Numbered from the stretch's first letter, positions 1 to 11,783 are shown. The stretch is DNA of 64,000 nt from Nageia nagi (GCA_050084985.1 JBITNC010000002.1:9052001-9116000), one strand, 5' to 3'. Notes: generated by a model not told the origin, from the sequence alone. A program made the numbers and translations.

Positions 1-2137
1 TATACATAACTCTCACATTTGATATTTTCATATACATTCACCAATACACTTCATGCCTAAGGCATGGAATTCCTACCAAAAGGAACTTCCAATACATTCT
101 CCTTAACATCCTTTTATAACATCAAGGGTTTACATATTGAGGAGAATTGATTACAATATTTGAAATATTCTCTCCAACCTATTTTATCTCAATTTTCCAA
201 CTTGTAATCTGACTATAACCCTTTTTTTAAGAACCATTTTAGTTTTGGTCAACAATAGTAAGTAAATATTGTTATTGTTGTACCACTATTATGGCTAAAT
301 AATATCCAATTTGCTATTTTAAAAGCTTAATAAATAAATACCTTAAAATATGGGAGGACAACTTTTGGAGGTGCTACTTATCACAACTCATATCAAATAG
401 GGGAAGTCAAATCCCATGTTGAACGATGCTTAATGTGGAACTGATGGGTTTTAAAATAATTATATAATCTCCTCTAGGTATTATGCCACATCTACATGTC
501 ATCGTACCATATCAGGCTCCTCTCAGATGGGTGTCTAATCTCCACACACATTAGTTTATCAAACTTAGGGCTAGTGGATGTTGACATCAACCTTTTCTCC
601 CCACACACTTTTCTTTTGCTACACATAATTTGGAGTTCTAACACTACACTCTTTTATATTGCATCGTGTATATGTCAATAAGGTGAACTATGTGTTAGAG
701 TCTGTTGTATTAGATGTGTTTTTTATTCCAAAAAAGATGGGTAGACACACTTATGATAGAAATTATAAAACCTTCCCACCCCAACCTATTTTCTCTTCTA
801 AAAGGATTTTTTATTAGTTTGATCCTTTGAGATCCCATGGCTTCCAAGAAGGTGATAAACCCACTCAAATCGATGTAGGTCCCTACTACACCAAATTAAA
901 TTATGTATAAAATACAAAAGTATGCCTACAATGCTTGATCATGTGCCTATATGAATGATTATAATTATATATGATCTTTTAATTAGAATGATTATGATAG
1001 CAATGATAATGAAAAATGACCTATGATATGATCTAAAGATGTTATTCAAGAACCCTTAATAACATATCAAGAAAGCAATCCTAAGCATGTAATATAACTA
1101 ACTCAAATGCCCATAAAGTGATATGCCAAGATAATGTTAATAAATACTAAAGGGTATATTTACAATTTTGAATATGCAAATCTAACATGAATTTTTAATG
1201 AATTTAGCCTAAATGCACGTTATATGTAAACATGAATTTTAAAATACCTCAAAGAGAGGTTCAATGGTTACAAAGTGCTCCAAGAGAGCCTCCAAATGAT
1301 GTGATGATTGCTTGAAACTCCAACAATATTCAAGGACCTACAATAACCCTTCCAAGACTTTCAATGATTAGGAAACATATGTTATGCAATAATCATGTAC
1401 CAAAGAGACCAATGGTGTAGGCTTAGCTAGCTTTGTTTGATTCTTGATATGATCGACCAATTCTTTTGAATGCTTGTAGATGAAAGAATGCTCGAATCAT
1501 AGTTCTTCAATGCTTAAGATTTTTAGAATGCCAAAGTGTAAAAGTAACAAGAGATTATTTGAAATAATCTTGCAAACTTGCTTTTATAAATGATAATTCT
1601 TGATTGGTATCTCGACTATGAAAGTTAACCAATCAATCGGTTATCCCACTAATTGAATGATTGATCTAATAATAATTTTGATTTATTTCAACTTATGATC
1701 ATTTCATGGTTTGACTTGAGATATGGACCAGATTACTTATAAAACATGATAATATAATAATATATGATAATTGGCTATATTTATGAATGATTGATGTATT
1801 TTATCGATACGATGCAATTTTGAGGTGTCTACATTTTCTCCTTTTTGAGCTAATTTTTGATATAAGAAAAACTTAGCAAAAAAATAAGTGTGATAATGAT
1901 TCGATGTCGGATATGTGATAATGATAAAATTGACTATATTTATGATATTTGATTTTCTTCAAACAATGATATTATAGGTTCATAGACCTACCAAATGTTG
2001 AGGAGTAAGTATAATATCCTTAAATAATGATCAACATAAGATGCCCCAATCCATAGTGACATGTTTGACTTTTTGACTTGATATTTTTATCCTCATGCCA
2101 TATTATGCTATGATATGATTAAATTGGCTTTTTTCCC
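1..2137. other. AT-rich intergenic DNA, no gene seen
   Basis: I see no convincing coding region here. Short open frames such as the one near 496-681 have no recognisable domain. A phrase near 680-720 recurs in altered form near 2385-2420, which suggests old dispersed repeat material. Confidence 0.5.
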
Positions 2138-2385
2138 CATATAATATGCTACCAAAAGTTGTTATTGTACATTAAAGGCATCATTTCAAAATAAATGATT
2201 AATTGACTAAAATATGATATATTTTTATTTCCATATGATATGTTACCAATATTTGTTACAACACGATAAAGGCATTATTTCAAAATAACTGATATAATAA
2301 TCTATTTGAATTAATTTTTTTTCATATAATGTGCTACCAAAAGATACTATTGCACGCTAAAGGCATCATTGATATGTTGGTAAGG
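2138..2385. repeat. Three-copy degenerate tandem repeat, about 95-100 bp unit
   Basis: Three related units start near 2138, 2232 and 2333. Each opens with a CATAT(A/G)AT(A/G)TG(C/T)TACCAA block followed by a TAAAGGCAT(C/T)AT block about 30 bp later. Spacing is 94 and 101 bp. The units are diverged, so the array is old. No coding content is apparent. Confidence 0.6.
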
Positions 2386-2494
2386 CTAACTATGTCTTAG
2401 AGTCTGCTATATTAGAAGAAATCCTTAATTATGATAAAACTATACAGTTAGGATTTTGCCAAAAATCCTTCTTCCAAACTAATTAAAATAATAA

Positions 2495-2805
2495 GATTAT
2501 TGATTTTATTATAGAGAATATTATAGCTAGGTTTGTTGTCGCATCTCAAATTTCCATGGATAATGGGACAAACCTACTAGCTAATGAAGTAAGGGAATTT
2601 TATAAAAAGTTTCATATTGATAAAAAGTTCTCTACTCCAAATATTATCCTCAAGGTAATGAATAAGCAAAAGCCACAACAAAATAATTGAGTATCTTCAA
2701 TAAATAGTTAAAAAGCATGGAAATTAGGATTGCCACACTCAAGTCACTTATGCTCTTTAGGTATAGAGGACGAGTGAAAGATAAGCTATATGTGATACTC
2801 CTTTT
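2495..2805 (+). pseudogene. Ty3/gypsy integrase core relic
   Basis: Conceptual translation gives a decayed gypsy-type integrase catalytic core. An ARF-V-A-SQISMDNGTN stretch matches the family's strand-end block around the second catalytic Asp (D-N-G-T). A YYPQGN-x-QAKATTK-like block follows, in a neighbouring frame with a stop. Further on come pieces resembling the KKH...W...YALWAYRT region. Frameshifts and stops make it non-functional. No LTRs could be assigned. The family call rests on motif order; the exact lineage is unknown. Confidence 0.6.
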
Positions 2806-4080
2806 TTCTTATGTGTTTTTTTACTACTATATGTTTGGTTAGGCTTGTCATTATTCAATGTTGCAATAGATTTTTGTTGTAAGGTTTGTTTCTCAAGTTC
2901 TTCGACACTGATAGTAATTTTTAACCTAGCGTTATTGCTAGTCCTTAGAGACCTACTACATCAATACTTCACACATAAGGTCTTGATGATCAGAAAAGCT
3001 TATATCGATGTATATAATCAATTTTACAGGTAAGCTAACATTTATTGTATCTCCAATCTCAATCTTGATAGGCATAGATTTGGTACAATAGTTGGAATAC
3101 TTAATCATATAAGCCATATAATTGGTTATTCCTAATTATTGAATTATCTTTATAATTAAATTATTGCATGCATTATATTTTTATTATTTAATTTATTGCT
3201 TGTCAGATATTTAGTATAAATTAGTTTATAGGACCAATTTTAAATATCTACACATGCGTATATGAAAATATATGTTTAGATCTAGCTAATTTAAATATTT
3301 AAATATAAATAATCAATGATAATGATAAAAGACTTAAATGATTAAATACTTTATGCTTGACCTTTTACCTATCAATGTATCATGAATAATGATATCTTTC
3401 TTTGCACCTTTTGAACTTATGATCTAAAAATAATTGGACAAAATGATTGGTAGTATCTTTTATTAATTTACTTATTTGATCAAAATAATTGCTTGCTTGT
3501 AATGGCTCCAATATAACTACATTGGTTATCTTATAATTGTTGGCTAAGGTCATTAATATATGATTGATATTATAAAGGTCTTGACACTGGAACCTAAGAA
3601 GTAATGCTAGTAAGTTAGTATATATAGGTTTAGTTTTGATCATTAGTTCATTATCAAATAACATATTTCTTATTTGAACTATTTAGGTACATATTTGAAA
3701 ACTATGCCCTTTTGAAGTGGCCTTAGGAGATTCTACCCTCTTCAAGTATTCACCCTCTAAATTTAAGTGGCTTGGTTTCTTATTTTCTTTATTGGATAAT
3801 CATTTTGGATCTTTCATTTTTTTCTTTTGCTAATAGGTAGATTATATTAACAAAAAAATAATGGGTTTTAGCTGGGTCCTAAAAACCAGTCAAAATGGTC
3901 TCAAAATGAAATTGACTACCCAACTATCTGTAAGTAGCATCAGTACAATAGAACTTCATCAAAACACTACTAAAAAGCCACTTTTCTTTTGGATCTTTCA
4001 TTGTTATTTTAGAGTACATTATTTATTTTTATTGGTTGATTCATTACAATTGCTAATGTTATGAGTTGGTGGATCTTTCA
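2806..4080. other. No gene seen
   Basis: AT-rich sequence with only short random open frames on both strands. The words TGGATCTTTCATT recur three times between about 3800 and 4080, possibly remnants of a decayed LTR ending just before the primer-site-like sequence at 4088. Confidence 0.4.
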
Positions 4081-4087
4081 TTCCAAG

Positions 4088-4099
4088 TGGTATTAGAGC
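4088..4099 (+). other. Copia-type tRNA-Met primer-binding-site relic
   Basis: The 12-mer TGGTATTAGAGC differs at one base from the canonical plant copia primer site TGGTATCAGAGC, complementary to initiator-Met tRNA. It follows a possible LTR end (ATTCCA plus two spacer bases). A short gag-like open frame starts downstream, but I cannot recognise a domain. The matching LTR was not delimited, so this is a probable ancient copia remnant only. Confidence 0.35.
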
Positions 4100-4319
4100 A
4101 ATGTCGATCTTGATCACAAGGATGAAAAAAATTCAAACACAAATCCTACAAATCTACATCACTCCTAGATGTATTATTGTAATTTTGGTTAAAGTTTTTA
4201 TTATTAGAGAATTTTTTGAAAATCAATTGAAGGAATTAGTGCTTCTTATAAGATCTAGGACAGATTTTACAAGTTGGGGATCTACACCATCCTCAATTGT
4301 AAGTGAGATCTAAGGCTCC

Positions 4320-5335
4320 TATAGAATAAATCGAGGCTTCCTTTTGTCTCATACGATTGAAGTGATATCTTGTTGTCTTATGAGGTTTTGGGACTCTCTG
4401 GTCCTCATTTCCATTCAGATGTACTAAGGCCTTCACCTGCTCTCTCGTTTTATCTCTACACTTCTTCCCATTAATGTTTTCCTCACGATTATCTTCCATC
4501 TGATCTCCAAATCTTACTCCAAGTATCCCCTTTCATATCTCCTTGTGCTTATCGTGTTCTCCTCTTTATTTGTTTATCTTTATAAGACTTATTGTACGAG
4601 CTCCTAAACACACACAAATATATATTTCCTTTAAAATATTATTTAAATAATTTTAAAATTAAAATAACCACTATCACTCCTAACCTAAACTTATATCCTC
4701 ATACTGTTAAAACTATATCTATTAAATTTTAACCACTCCACGATAAAACCTTAACTTTTTATCCTCCTCTCTAACCTTCCTTTTCACAACTCTTTTTAAA
4801 CGTTAAATTATTTGTAAAATTTTAATTCAAAATTCACATTATGAGACACGTCCTAAATATCAGTCCCTTAAATTTCAATTATTACCCTCCTTTCACTTGA
4901 TATGATGTTTAAACAAAAAAAATATTACATAGAACTAAATTTTAATTTCTCAAACTAAAAAATAATGATATGAATAATTATAATTAAACATAAAATTAAA
5001 TTTTAGTACTAATAAATATCTTAAATATTTATCTACAAAACGTTGAGAAGTATCATTCTCGAAGCATCTATCTTAAATGTCTTTATATCTTATATAAAAT
5101 ATTTTTAAATAAAAATGCAATAAATATCTCACATTATTTATAAAAGAAATAAATATCCTATTACAATAATTAAATATGAAACAAAAAGTAAATTAAAAAA
5201 ATGTGGATTAATTTCTTAATGTAGGTTCATTATTATTATTATTATTTTTAAATGTGTAATTGTTTATGTAAATGTTTTAATTATTCCAATTATGTCTTTA
5301 AGTTAATAAATCAATTAAATTAGTTTTAAAAAAGT
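4320..5335. other. No gene seen
   Basis: AT-rich intergenic DNA with many short oligo-A/T runs. The minus-strand open frame near 4293-4499 has no recognisable domain or neighbouring exons. Confidence 0.4.
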
Positions 5336-5339
5336 TTGA

Positions 5340-5560
5340 CAATCTAAAGATGTGAGGGGAGTTGGAGAGGGGTGGAACTCTCAAGTTGTTAACGAGAGGT
5401 TCCAAGTTCAAATATCTCCCCTCTCACATCATGTGGATATGCTAAAGTTCAATCGATGGATGATCATGCTGGTGTGAATGGGGTTGGGTGTGACTCCCGA
5501 GTGACGAGTGACTTTGGTGAAAGAGTGGAAGAGAACCTCAAACATGAAATCTAATTCCAA
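5340..5560 (+). repeat. Possible tRNA-derived SINE or other short dispersed repeat
   Basis: The segment is richer in G than its surroundings. It contains GAGAGGTTCCAAGTTCAAAT, which resembles a degenerate pol III B box (GGTTCGANNCC class), and about 40-50 bp upstream a GTTGGAGAGGGGTGG stretch in the place of an A box. A near-inverted pair, GATGTGAGGGGAG and CTCCCCTCTCACATC, brackets the first 70 bp. A terminal poly-A or target duplication was not found, so a SINE assignment is tentative. Confidence 0.3.
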
Positions 5561-5999
5561 GAAATTGGCCTCAAAAGTATAGTTTCAATGAAAAAATAAT
5601 TCGACAACTAAACATTTGAATCCTTGTCCTCTCCCTTATCTACCATTGTAAAGTACCTCTTGACGTAAATATTGTAACATACCTCATCCATGCGATAGAC
5701 TACTACATCAATTCTTGAAGTAACTTGCTAATTGATTTGTATAATATATGAACCGTACACTCGTAAACAGATATATTATTACAATCAATTTTTTATTATA
5801 AACAAATTTTAAAAAGAAGCCTGTTGGCCAATCTGGTAATCTACGGAAGATTTTGCATGGCCAATTTAATGTTGTATATGCTATTGGCAATAGGGCTTAA
5901 AAGACAGGAAAAGACAACGGACTTGTGAGTCCGTGACGTTTAAACAAAAAAATCAACCGTCAAATTTCTCTAAACGTTAATGATATTTAATAAAAATGT

Positions 6000-6010
6000 C
6001 CTTACGGTTA
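6000..6010 (+). promoter_or_regulatory. MSA-like G2/M promoter element candidate
   Basis: CCTTACGGTTA matches the mitosis-specific activator consensus YCYAACGGYYA at 10 of 11 positions; the mismatch is the first A of the AACGG core. It lies just upstream of the apparent leader exon of the POLYCHOME/OSD1-like gene. MSA elements bind three-repeat MYB factors and drive G2/M transcription in plants. A bare AACGG core also occurs near 5916 and a weaker reverse match near 5955. This is a motif match only. Confidence 0.3.
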
Positions 6011-6049
6011 TCCCGCTCAATCAGCATTCAAATTTTTGAAAACAAGAGG

Positions 6050-6323
6050 GACAGATTGTGGATTCCAAGAGACCATGAAATGAAACAGGATGGGATCTTT
6101 GGGGTTTGTGGGTTACGATTTCAGGGTATATTATGAAATGGGTCAGGATTTCAGCGTATCGGATTCGAAACTGTGGGGTGTATGAAGGTTTTAGGCAAAT
6201 TTGTAAGGTGGAATGGGGTTTGAAGTTTTGCAGCAGAAGAGTTGAGATTGATCAAGCGAGCAAAGCAAAGAAGAGAATTCAGCAAGTCAAAGCGTGCTTC
6301 AAGAATCACTTTGCCTTTCTGAG
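6050..6323 (+). other. Putative 5' leader exon of the POLYCHOME/OSD1-like gene
   Basis: A strong donor (GAG|GTAAGTA) at 6324 and an acceptor (TTTTGCAG|GTTAG) ending at 6517 define a 194-bp intron before the exon that carries the start codon. The left edge is a guess because the transcription start cannot be seen. The leader contains a 73-codon open frame starting at 6106 with no recognised domain. It is more likely untranslated than an N-terminal extension, because family members begin at an MPE-type N-terminus. Confidence 0.5.
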
Positions 6324-6548
6324 GTAAGTAGTTTTCTTTTTCTTTATTGGTTTACATTTTGAAAGGAAATCTCAAAAGTTTTAGTCCTCTTGATTAGAGC
6401 AACAAGATTCTCAAAAGGAAAACCCTCAAGAATTCATAGCTCTTCTATTTTGATTGTGAGATGTAGCCCAGTTTGGCTTACTTTGGGTTTTAAGATATTG
6501 TTTTCACAATTTTGCAGGTTAGGATTGAGGGAGGGAAGATTTGGAACA

Positions 6549-8035
6549 ATGCCGGAGGAGACTCGTACTCTGGGTGCAAGGCAGGCCTCAAATGTGGGGC
6601 TGGGTGAAGGGTTGGATCGGCAAGTTCCACAGGGTACTGTTGGAAATTCAAATTTGGGAGAATCTGCACGAAGAGATCCACACATGAGGTCACCTGAGAT
6701 TGTGGCAAGAGCTATGCTGAGGGCACGGGAGAGGGCCCAGAACAAAGAGAATATTCCTCCAGAGAAGCCCAGTAGCAGAAGGCGAAGCCAGAGAAGAGGG
6801 TTGCATAGTTCAAGGAGCCCTTTGCCCTCTGATTATCCCCGTGCTCCTTTACAAGACATCACATCGTACATACAGGTAGGGTGCTTCTATTTTTCAAGTT
6901 TTACTATGTATTTCTAACTTAGACACCATTTGATCGTTTAAATTGTGTCGGGGGTTATTCACATTAATGTGGAAAGCCTAATCTCTTATATTGCATACCT
7001 TACCGAATCATATGTTTACACTTAGTGTTATCTCAATCTGATCTAATAATGTTCTGTCCATCTTCGTAGTTTCACAAAAATGCACCTGCATTCGTGATAA
7101 GAACGATTAGTTAGGATTGAATCAATGCATGATGTGTTTCTATTCAATTAAACGCTTCTCTCATTTAAAATTACAAGGAAGTCATCATATGATGACTGCT
7201 TTTCAGGTCATATGGTGTTTGGAGGATATTTACTTGAATGTGATTGAACTCTTGCATTTAGCTTTCTGTCTACCCTGTCAAATTGATTTTGATTCAATTC
7301 AATTGTCTGGAAGTTGAACTATTCTGAATGATTCTTAAAAATTTAGGCATGTTGTAAGATCTTTGGAATTTACTCATTGTATTATTTAGTGACTAGTGAA
7401 GTCTAAGATGTATTATGTAGTAAGTGTTGTTCCCTCATTTTAAGGAAATTCACTATTCAGTCAGAGTCTCCTATCATTCAATGTGGTTGGCTTATTGTTA
7501 TGAGTATTATGTCCTTCCACAATCCATATTTGTTTGTTGAATTGAATCTAGGCATTTGATGTTGTGCACTCCTATTTATCCATTATTGTTCAGTCCAGTC
7601 CTAGTTCGAAATTTACTTAAAAGCGTCATCGTTTTGTTCATAAAATGTTGTTTATCACATGTAGTAATCCGTTTATGATGTGTACAGGTTCTACAAAGGA
7701 GTAGAGCAAGGGTGAGAACCAGGATGCAGATACATGGGATAACTCCTCTAAGACAACTTCTTGTTCATAACAGCCTTGCACAAGTAATACATGCGCCAGT
7801 AATCTCACCGCAAGAAATAGGCAATGCCGCGATGAATCAAATGCCAGTTTCAGAAGCTCCCTTGCAAGAAACCGAGACCACCATAACAATTCAAGGCCCC
7901 CTTCTTGAAACAGAGACCACAGTAATGCAATCAGCAGTGGTTCCTAAGCAAGAAACCCAAGCAATGGGCATTCGAGGTGATCATCCCCGAGCAAAGAGGA
8001 AATCATCTTTGAAGCCGTTGATGATGATGAGGTGA
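6549..8035 (+). CDS. POLYCHOME/UVI4-OSD1/GIG1-like inhibitor of APC/C
   Basis: Two coding exons, 6549-6875 and 7688-8035, join in phase 0 (ACAG|GTAGG donor, TGTACAG| acceptor) to give about 224 residues. The start is MPEE, as in family members. Family hallmarks: a KEN box in NKENIPPE near residues 62-69; a basic Arg/Ser-rich stretch; the conserved block YPRAPLQDI near residues 97-105, whose RAPL is a D-box (RxxL); an Arg-rich run at the exon junction; and a C-terminal Met-Arg tail (LMMMR-stop). Angiosperm UVI4 and OSD1 bind CDC20/CDH1 activators of the anaphase-promoting complex through D-box, GxEN/KEN-like box and MR tail, protecting mitotic cyclins and controlling endoreduplication and meiotic exit; they are about 240-260 residues. 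The middle, residues 135-205, is Gln/Thr/Glu-rich and poorly conserved. The motif order makes the assignment strong; which paralogue it represents cannot be said. Confidence 0.85.
6876..7687 (+). other. Intron of the POLYCHOME/OSD1-like gene
   Basis: An 812-bp phase-0 intron with GT-AG ends between the D-box codons and the Arg-rich continuation. It is T-rich and has no recognisable insertion. Confidence 0.75.
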
Positions 8036-8345
8036 AACAATTCGTTTCACTCATGATTTACCGCAGATGTAGCTAGCTGGGCCTTGTAGTTTGGTGGAAT
8101 TTTTGAATCTACAAAGTGCAGATCTGACAAAAAATTGCAATCATGCAGTAATTTTGATTCAGAGGAAAGCTAATGCATGGTTGGATTTTTAGTAGTTTCG
8201 CATCAGCTGTGAAATCCCATTGGCTCTATCTCAACGCCATTTAAGACTTTGTAATCCTTTTGATTATTGTTTCAATCGTAAGGGAACCTGGTTATTCAAG
8301 GAAGATTGCATTGTAATTACTAATAATCAATTGTAGATTTCTCAC
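8036..8345 (+). other. Probable 3' untranslated region of the POLYCHOME/OSD1-like gene
   Basis: Sequence after the TGA is T-rich with several TTGTAA- and AATCATG-type elements and no coding frame. A plant polyadenylation region is plausible around 8250-8340, but the cleavage site cannot be fixed. Confidence 0.35.
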
Positions 8346-8468
8346 CATCTTGTACAAAACATCTTCTCATTTTAACATTAATATAATCACCAATGTTAGC
8401 AAAGTTGTTAAATTGATTGCCAGCCTATTTAGCAAAATATTTTTGAAATTATCCTTCATGCTTTGATT

Positions 8469-9253
8469 TCAAAATTTAATGGCGAAGTCTCCAATACATG
8501 TGCGACTTTCCCCTGGTAAATCTGTGCTAAAAAATCCATCGGTATAAGCAATTTTTAGGAGCTGACCTTCCGTGGGCAAATGCGATGGGGCAAGTTTTTC
8601 TGTCCTGACCTTGCTTGGCGGAGGAGGACCCTGATGGGCCAGTTCCATTGCTGTTTGATCATATTCTCGAGTCTTTTCTTGTGTAATGCAAGCATTCAAG
8701 GGTAAAGGTTTCTGCACAGAACTAATACTAGCTTTATATCTACTGGATGAACAGGACAGTTTTCATATATTCCCCCGTCTGTAAGCACCTTACCTTCAAA
8801 ACATTCTGTTTATGTTCTGGAGGTTTGTCTCCTAATTGTCTACCATGGATTTTAATTCGTTTTATTGAAAAGCAGTGAATAGGACTTTCAATTGTTGAGG
8901 ATCTTCTGTCTGGCAGCAATGTTGTATCTTCACTCATGTGAGTAAGTAAACGGAGTGCTATATCAACTATTTGATTTTTTGTTTTCTTATAACTATCACA
9001 ACCAATAAACTCATCAACCAAGAGTGGAACAATATTCGGGTACTTATAAGTTGATAACAACAATAGTGATTAATATGCAATAAGTTGGTAACACTCTTTT
9101 GACCTTTGGAAAATTCCTTTCTATCGTTAATGCATGGAAAGAGGAAGAGATAGTGTTCAGCCTGTTTGACAGTTGATCACCTATGTGTGTAAGATACATC
9201 GGATTCACTAGAAATATAGTTTGTAAATTATGTAAATAATAATACAAACACAA
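8469..9253 (-). pseudogene. Unrecognised minus-strand coding-like fragments
   Basis: Three minus-strand open stretches follow each other: 9253-9044, 9063-8740 (107 codons) and 8717-8469 (82 codons). The middle one reads like real protein (for example LLVDEFIGCD and HMSEDTTLLPDRRSS), with mixed composition rather than AT-driven residues. I do not recognise a domain. No clear splice sites join the pieces. They could be exons of a small gene, or a decayed gene fragment left by duplication or transposon transport. No function is proposed. Confidence 0.3.
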
Positions 9254-9313
9254 AATATGTGTACAAAAGATGATACTTATTTAAATATAACGATAAATAA
9301 ATGAAAAGTATGC

Positions 9314-9423
9314 ATCTGATTATGATAAGATAATCTTCAAGGTATGGCAATGGTATACAGAGCATTGGATCAGATTATGATAAGACAATCCTCAAGATAT
9401 GGTAATGGTATACAAAGGATTGG
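9314..9423. repeat. Two-copy 55-bp tandem duplication
   Basis: Units starting at 9314 and 9369 share ATC(T/A)GATTATGATAAGA followed by AATC(T/C)TCAAG(G/A)TATGG. They differ at a handful of positions. No function is evident. Confidence 0.7.
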
Positions 9424-9429
9424 ATTGGA

Positions 9430-10789
9430 TTTGAGACAAACTCGATGATGATGTTGTATTGTGTAGATTAACATTTGTCATCTCTTTTATCTATAGCTAT
9501 GGATCGAAAAGAATCACAATGTGGGCAGTGTGCGAACTTTACAACGTTAACGCTCTAAAACATGCAGAATCAAGTTGCACACAAAACATAGCATGTAATA
9601 GAAGCTTAGAGCATAACATATCCTCGAATAGGTGGCATCTAGAGACAACTTAAGTGTAATATGATCGATGTATGGATAACCACCTATCAAAGAGATTTGA
9701 TAAACATGTCAACCTCCAACTTCTTCATTTGTAACCTTCAAGGACATATAAATAAGTGAAAATCAACTTATAACAATAATATAATCTTTGTGATATTTAA
9801 GATACTTTAAAATATAAACCATGGTAAATGATATTGTATTTAATATAACACATGGTATTGCATTGTGATATCAACTTTATTTTGACATATGTAATATTGC
9901 TTTTAATCTTTAAGGAAGTCTAAAATATGATTTATTAAATAAATAATAAATCATTTTTAGGTGTCTAAACTTTGCATCCTCTAGTGTTTGAATATACTTT
10001 AGGCATTGTGCGTATCCTTGGATCCATAGGATCTAAGGAGCTTTAAGGTTCTTTGTTGAAAACAAATTTTGAATTGTCTTAAAGACTTGAAGTCTTAATT
10101 GTGGTTTAAGTACTCAAAAGTGTTGATTAGATCCATTCAAATTGTTGTTAAATTGCTCAATCTTATATGAATTATGAATAAGCATTTGCACATTACATCT
10201 AAGGCATGATTACATTCTTTCCCTCTATTGATTTGGGGGTAGGGGGCTCATATTACCTTCTGGAGTGAGGCAACTCACACCAAGCTAGTTTGGGTGCCTT
10301 AAGGGGCTCAAATTAGAAGTCCCCCCTACATTGTTAGTTACATTTAGGTTTGATCTAACATTTTCACATGGTTTGAAAACATAATACTTGAAGGTTTATA
10401 TCACATCTTTACCTAATATTTATACCTCATTTAAAGTTTGAAAAATATGTTATGTAGATTTCAATATTCTTGCATGTATTAATTCATTTATGTGTTTTGG
10501 TGCACCCATAGTAAGAACTTTGGTCCACAACTTGCATAACAATTTTCTAGATCATTAGAGCTTCATTAGACTTCAACATGTTCTTCACATCATCAGAGCC
10601 TTACATGTGGCCATGATTTTCTAGCAATTATTGGAGCTTTTCAAATCCTTTAGCTACTTTACTGAAGGTTGGTATCAAAGCTGATTTGTCATGCTTCTCA
10701 CCTATTCTTCAACATGGTGACCTTAGAATTGTGTACCTGATATCAAAGTGAAGGAGAGTTTCACCATTGTGACCCTTCATTTCTAACAT
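9430..10789. other. No gene seen
   Basis: Low-complexity, AT-rich DNA flanking Copia A. A CCTGATATCAAAG stretch near 10737 faintly resembles a primer-binding site, but no LTR can be drawn around it. Confidence 0.35.
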
Positions 10790-10794
10790 GAAGT
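10790..10794. repeat. Copia A target-site duplication, left (GAAGT)
   Basis: GAAGT directly precedes the left LTR and is repeated exactly at 20014-20018 after the right LTR. A 5-bp duplication is the standard footprint of copia integrase. Confidence 0.92.
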
Positions 10795-11298
10795 TGTGAG
10801 AATTAGCACTACTCTAATTCCCAAAGGTCCAAGACTATGGAAAGCTCAATCACATTCAACATGCAACATCTACAAGCTACTAACACATTCACACAATATG
10901 ACACCAATATAATGTGGTTCCTCCCTCCTTGGGAGTACATCCACAACTAGTTCTCTATTCTCAATCTATGCCTCTCTTACAACTATACTCTTGCTCTCTC
11001 CTACACAACCAAGTAGAGTAATCTTACTCCAAAACTTAGATGTGTTTACAAGAGGAGAGGCCCTCTATTTATAGCTTGAGAGCACCTCCCTAACCTCCCT
11101 TTAACCCAAGGGTTAGGTTAGGGTTACAATAAATGTGTGACCTAACTTTAACCTACCAACTAACCCCATGGTTAGGTCAAAGTCCACACATAATAAAGAA
11201 TTCAATTAATCCCTTAAGGTATCTACATATCCTTTAAGTGATTAATTGAACTTACAAGGAGTTTAGATATTCACAATATTTCATTACAAATTCTAACA
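10795..11298 (-). repeat. Copia A 3' LTR
   Basis: A 504-bp LTR, TGTGAG...TAACA on the + strand, that I read as identical to the right LTR except at one site. The inverted bases TG...CA close the ends. A TATTTATAG stretch near 11076 could read as a TATA-like box on one strand. Confidence 0.93.
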
Positions 11299-11307
11299 CT
11301 CCCCCTT
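11299..11307 (-). other. Copia A polypurine tract
   Basis: CTCCCCCTT on the + strand reads AAGGGGGAG on the element's strand, directly next to the 3' LTR. This is the expected plus-strand priming site. Confidence 0.85.
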
Positions 11308-11783
11308 AATGCAATATTGGGATAGAGCGTAGAAGAGAGAAGAGAGAGAGTAAGAGAGAGTTCTCCTCCATAGAGATACAAGTGGAGATGAGAACATTTA
11401 CATATTTGAGAATCTTTTTGAGAACTAGTATGAGACTCACTACATTACCATTTGACAAAATGGTTTACAATACAATCATTAACCACAACTGGTTTCACTG
11501 TACATAGTAGTTGATCAACTTTAAGCTGACATGTGAGTCTCTATGAGCTTGCTTTCATAAGGTGAGTAACCTGCATTTCTGAAGAAGATCCTGCATGCTA
11601 CAAGCAACTCATGAACAAAATCAGTTAGATGCATCGTATATTCAAATAAGAGAATCAAGTAATGCTATCTTATAAATAACTGATTAATGGTGCACTATAA
11701 GTCATCACGGAGATGCCAAGCCATCACTCATAGTCACCTGTTGTATATAGACATGTGTTGATTATTAATAGAGCATAAAAATT

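Noticed and set aside
6106-6327. A 73-codon open frame in the leader of the APC/C-inhibitor gene, as an N-terminal extension
   Set aside because: It is separated by an intron from the MPEE start, has no family similarity and its composition looks untranslated. Family proteins begin at the MPE-type Met.
6434-6745. Minus-strand open frames of 103 and 72 codons overlapping the APC/C-inhibitor exon
   Set aside because: They are antisense shadows of the exon with the KEN box, with no domain of their own.
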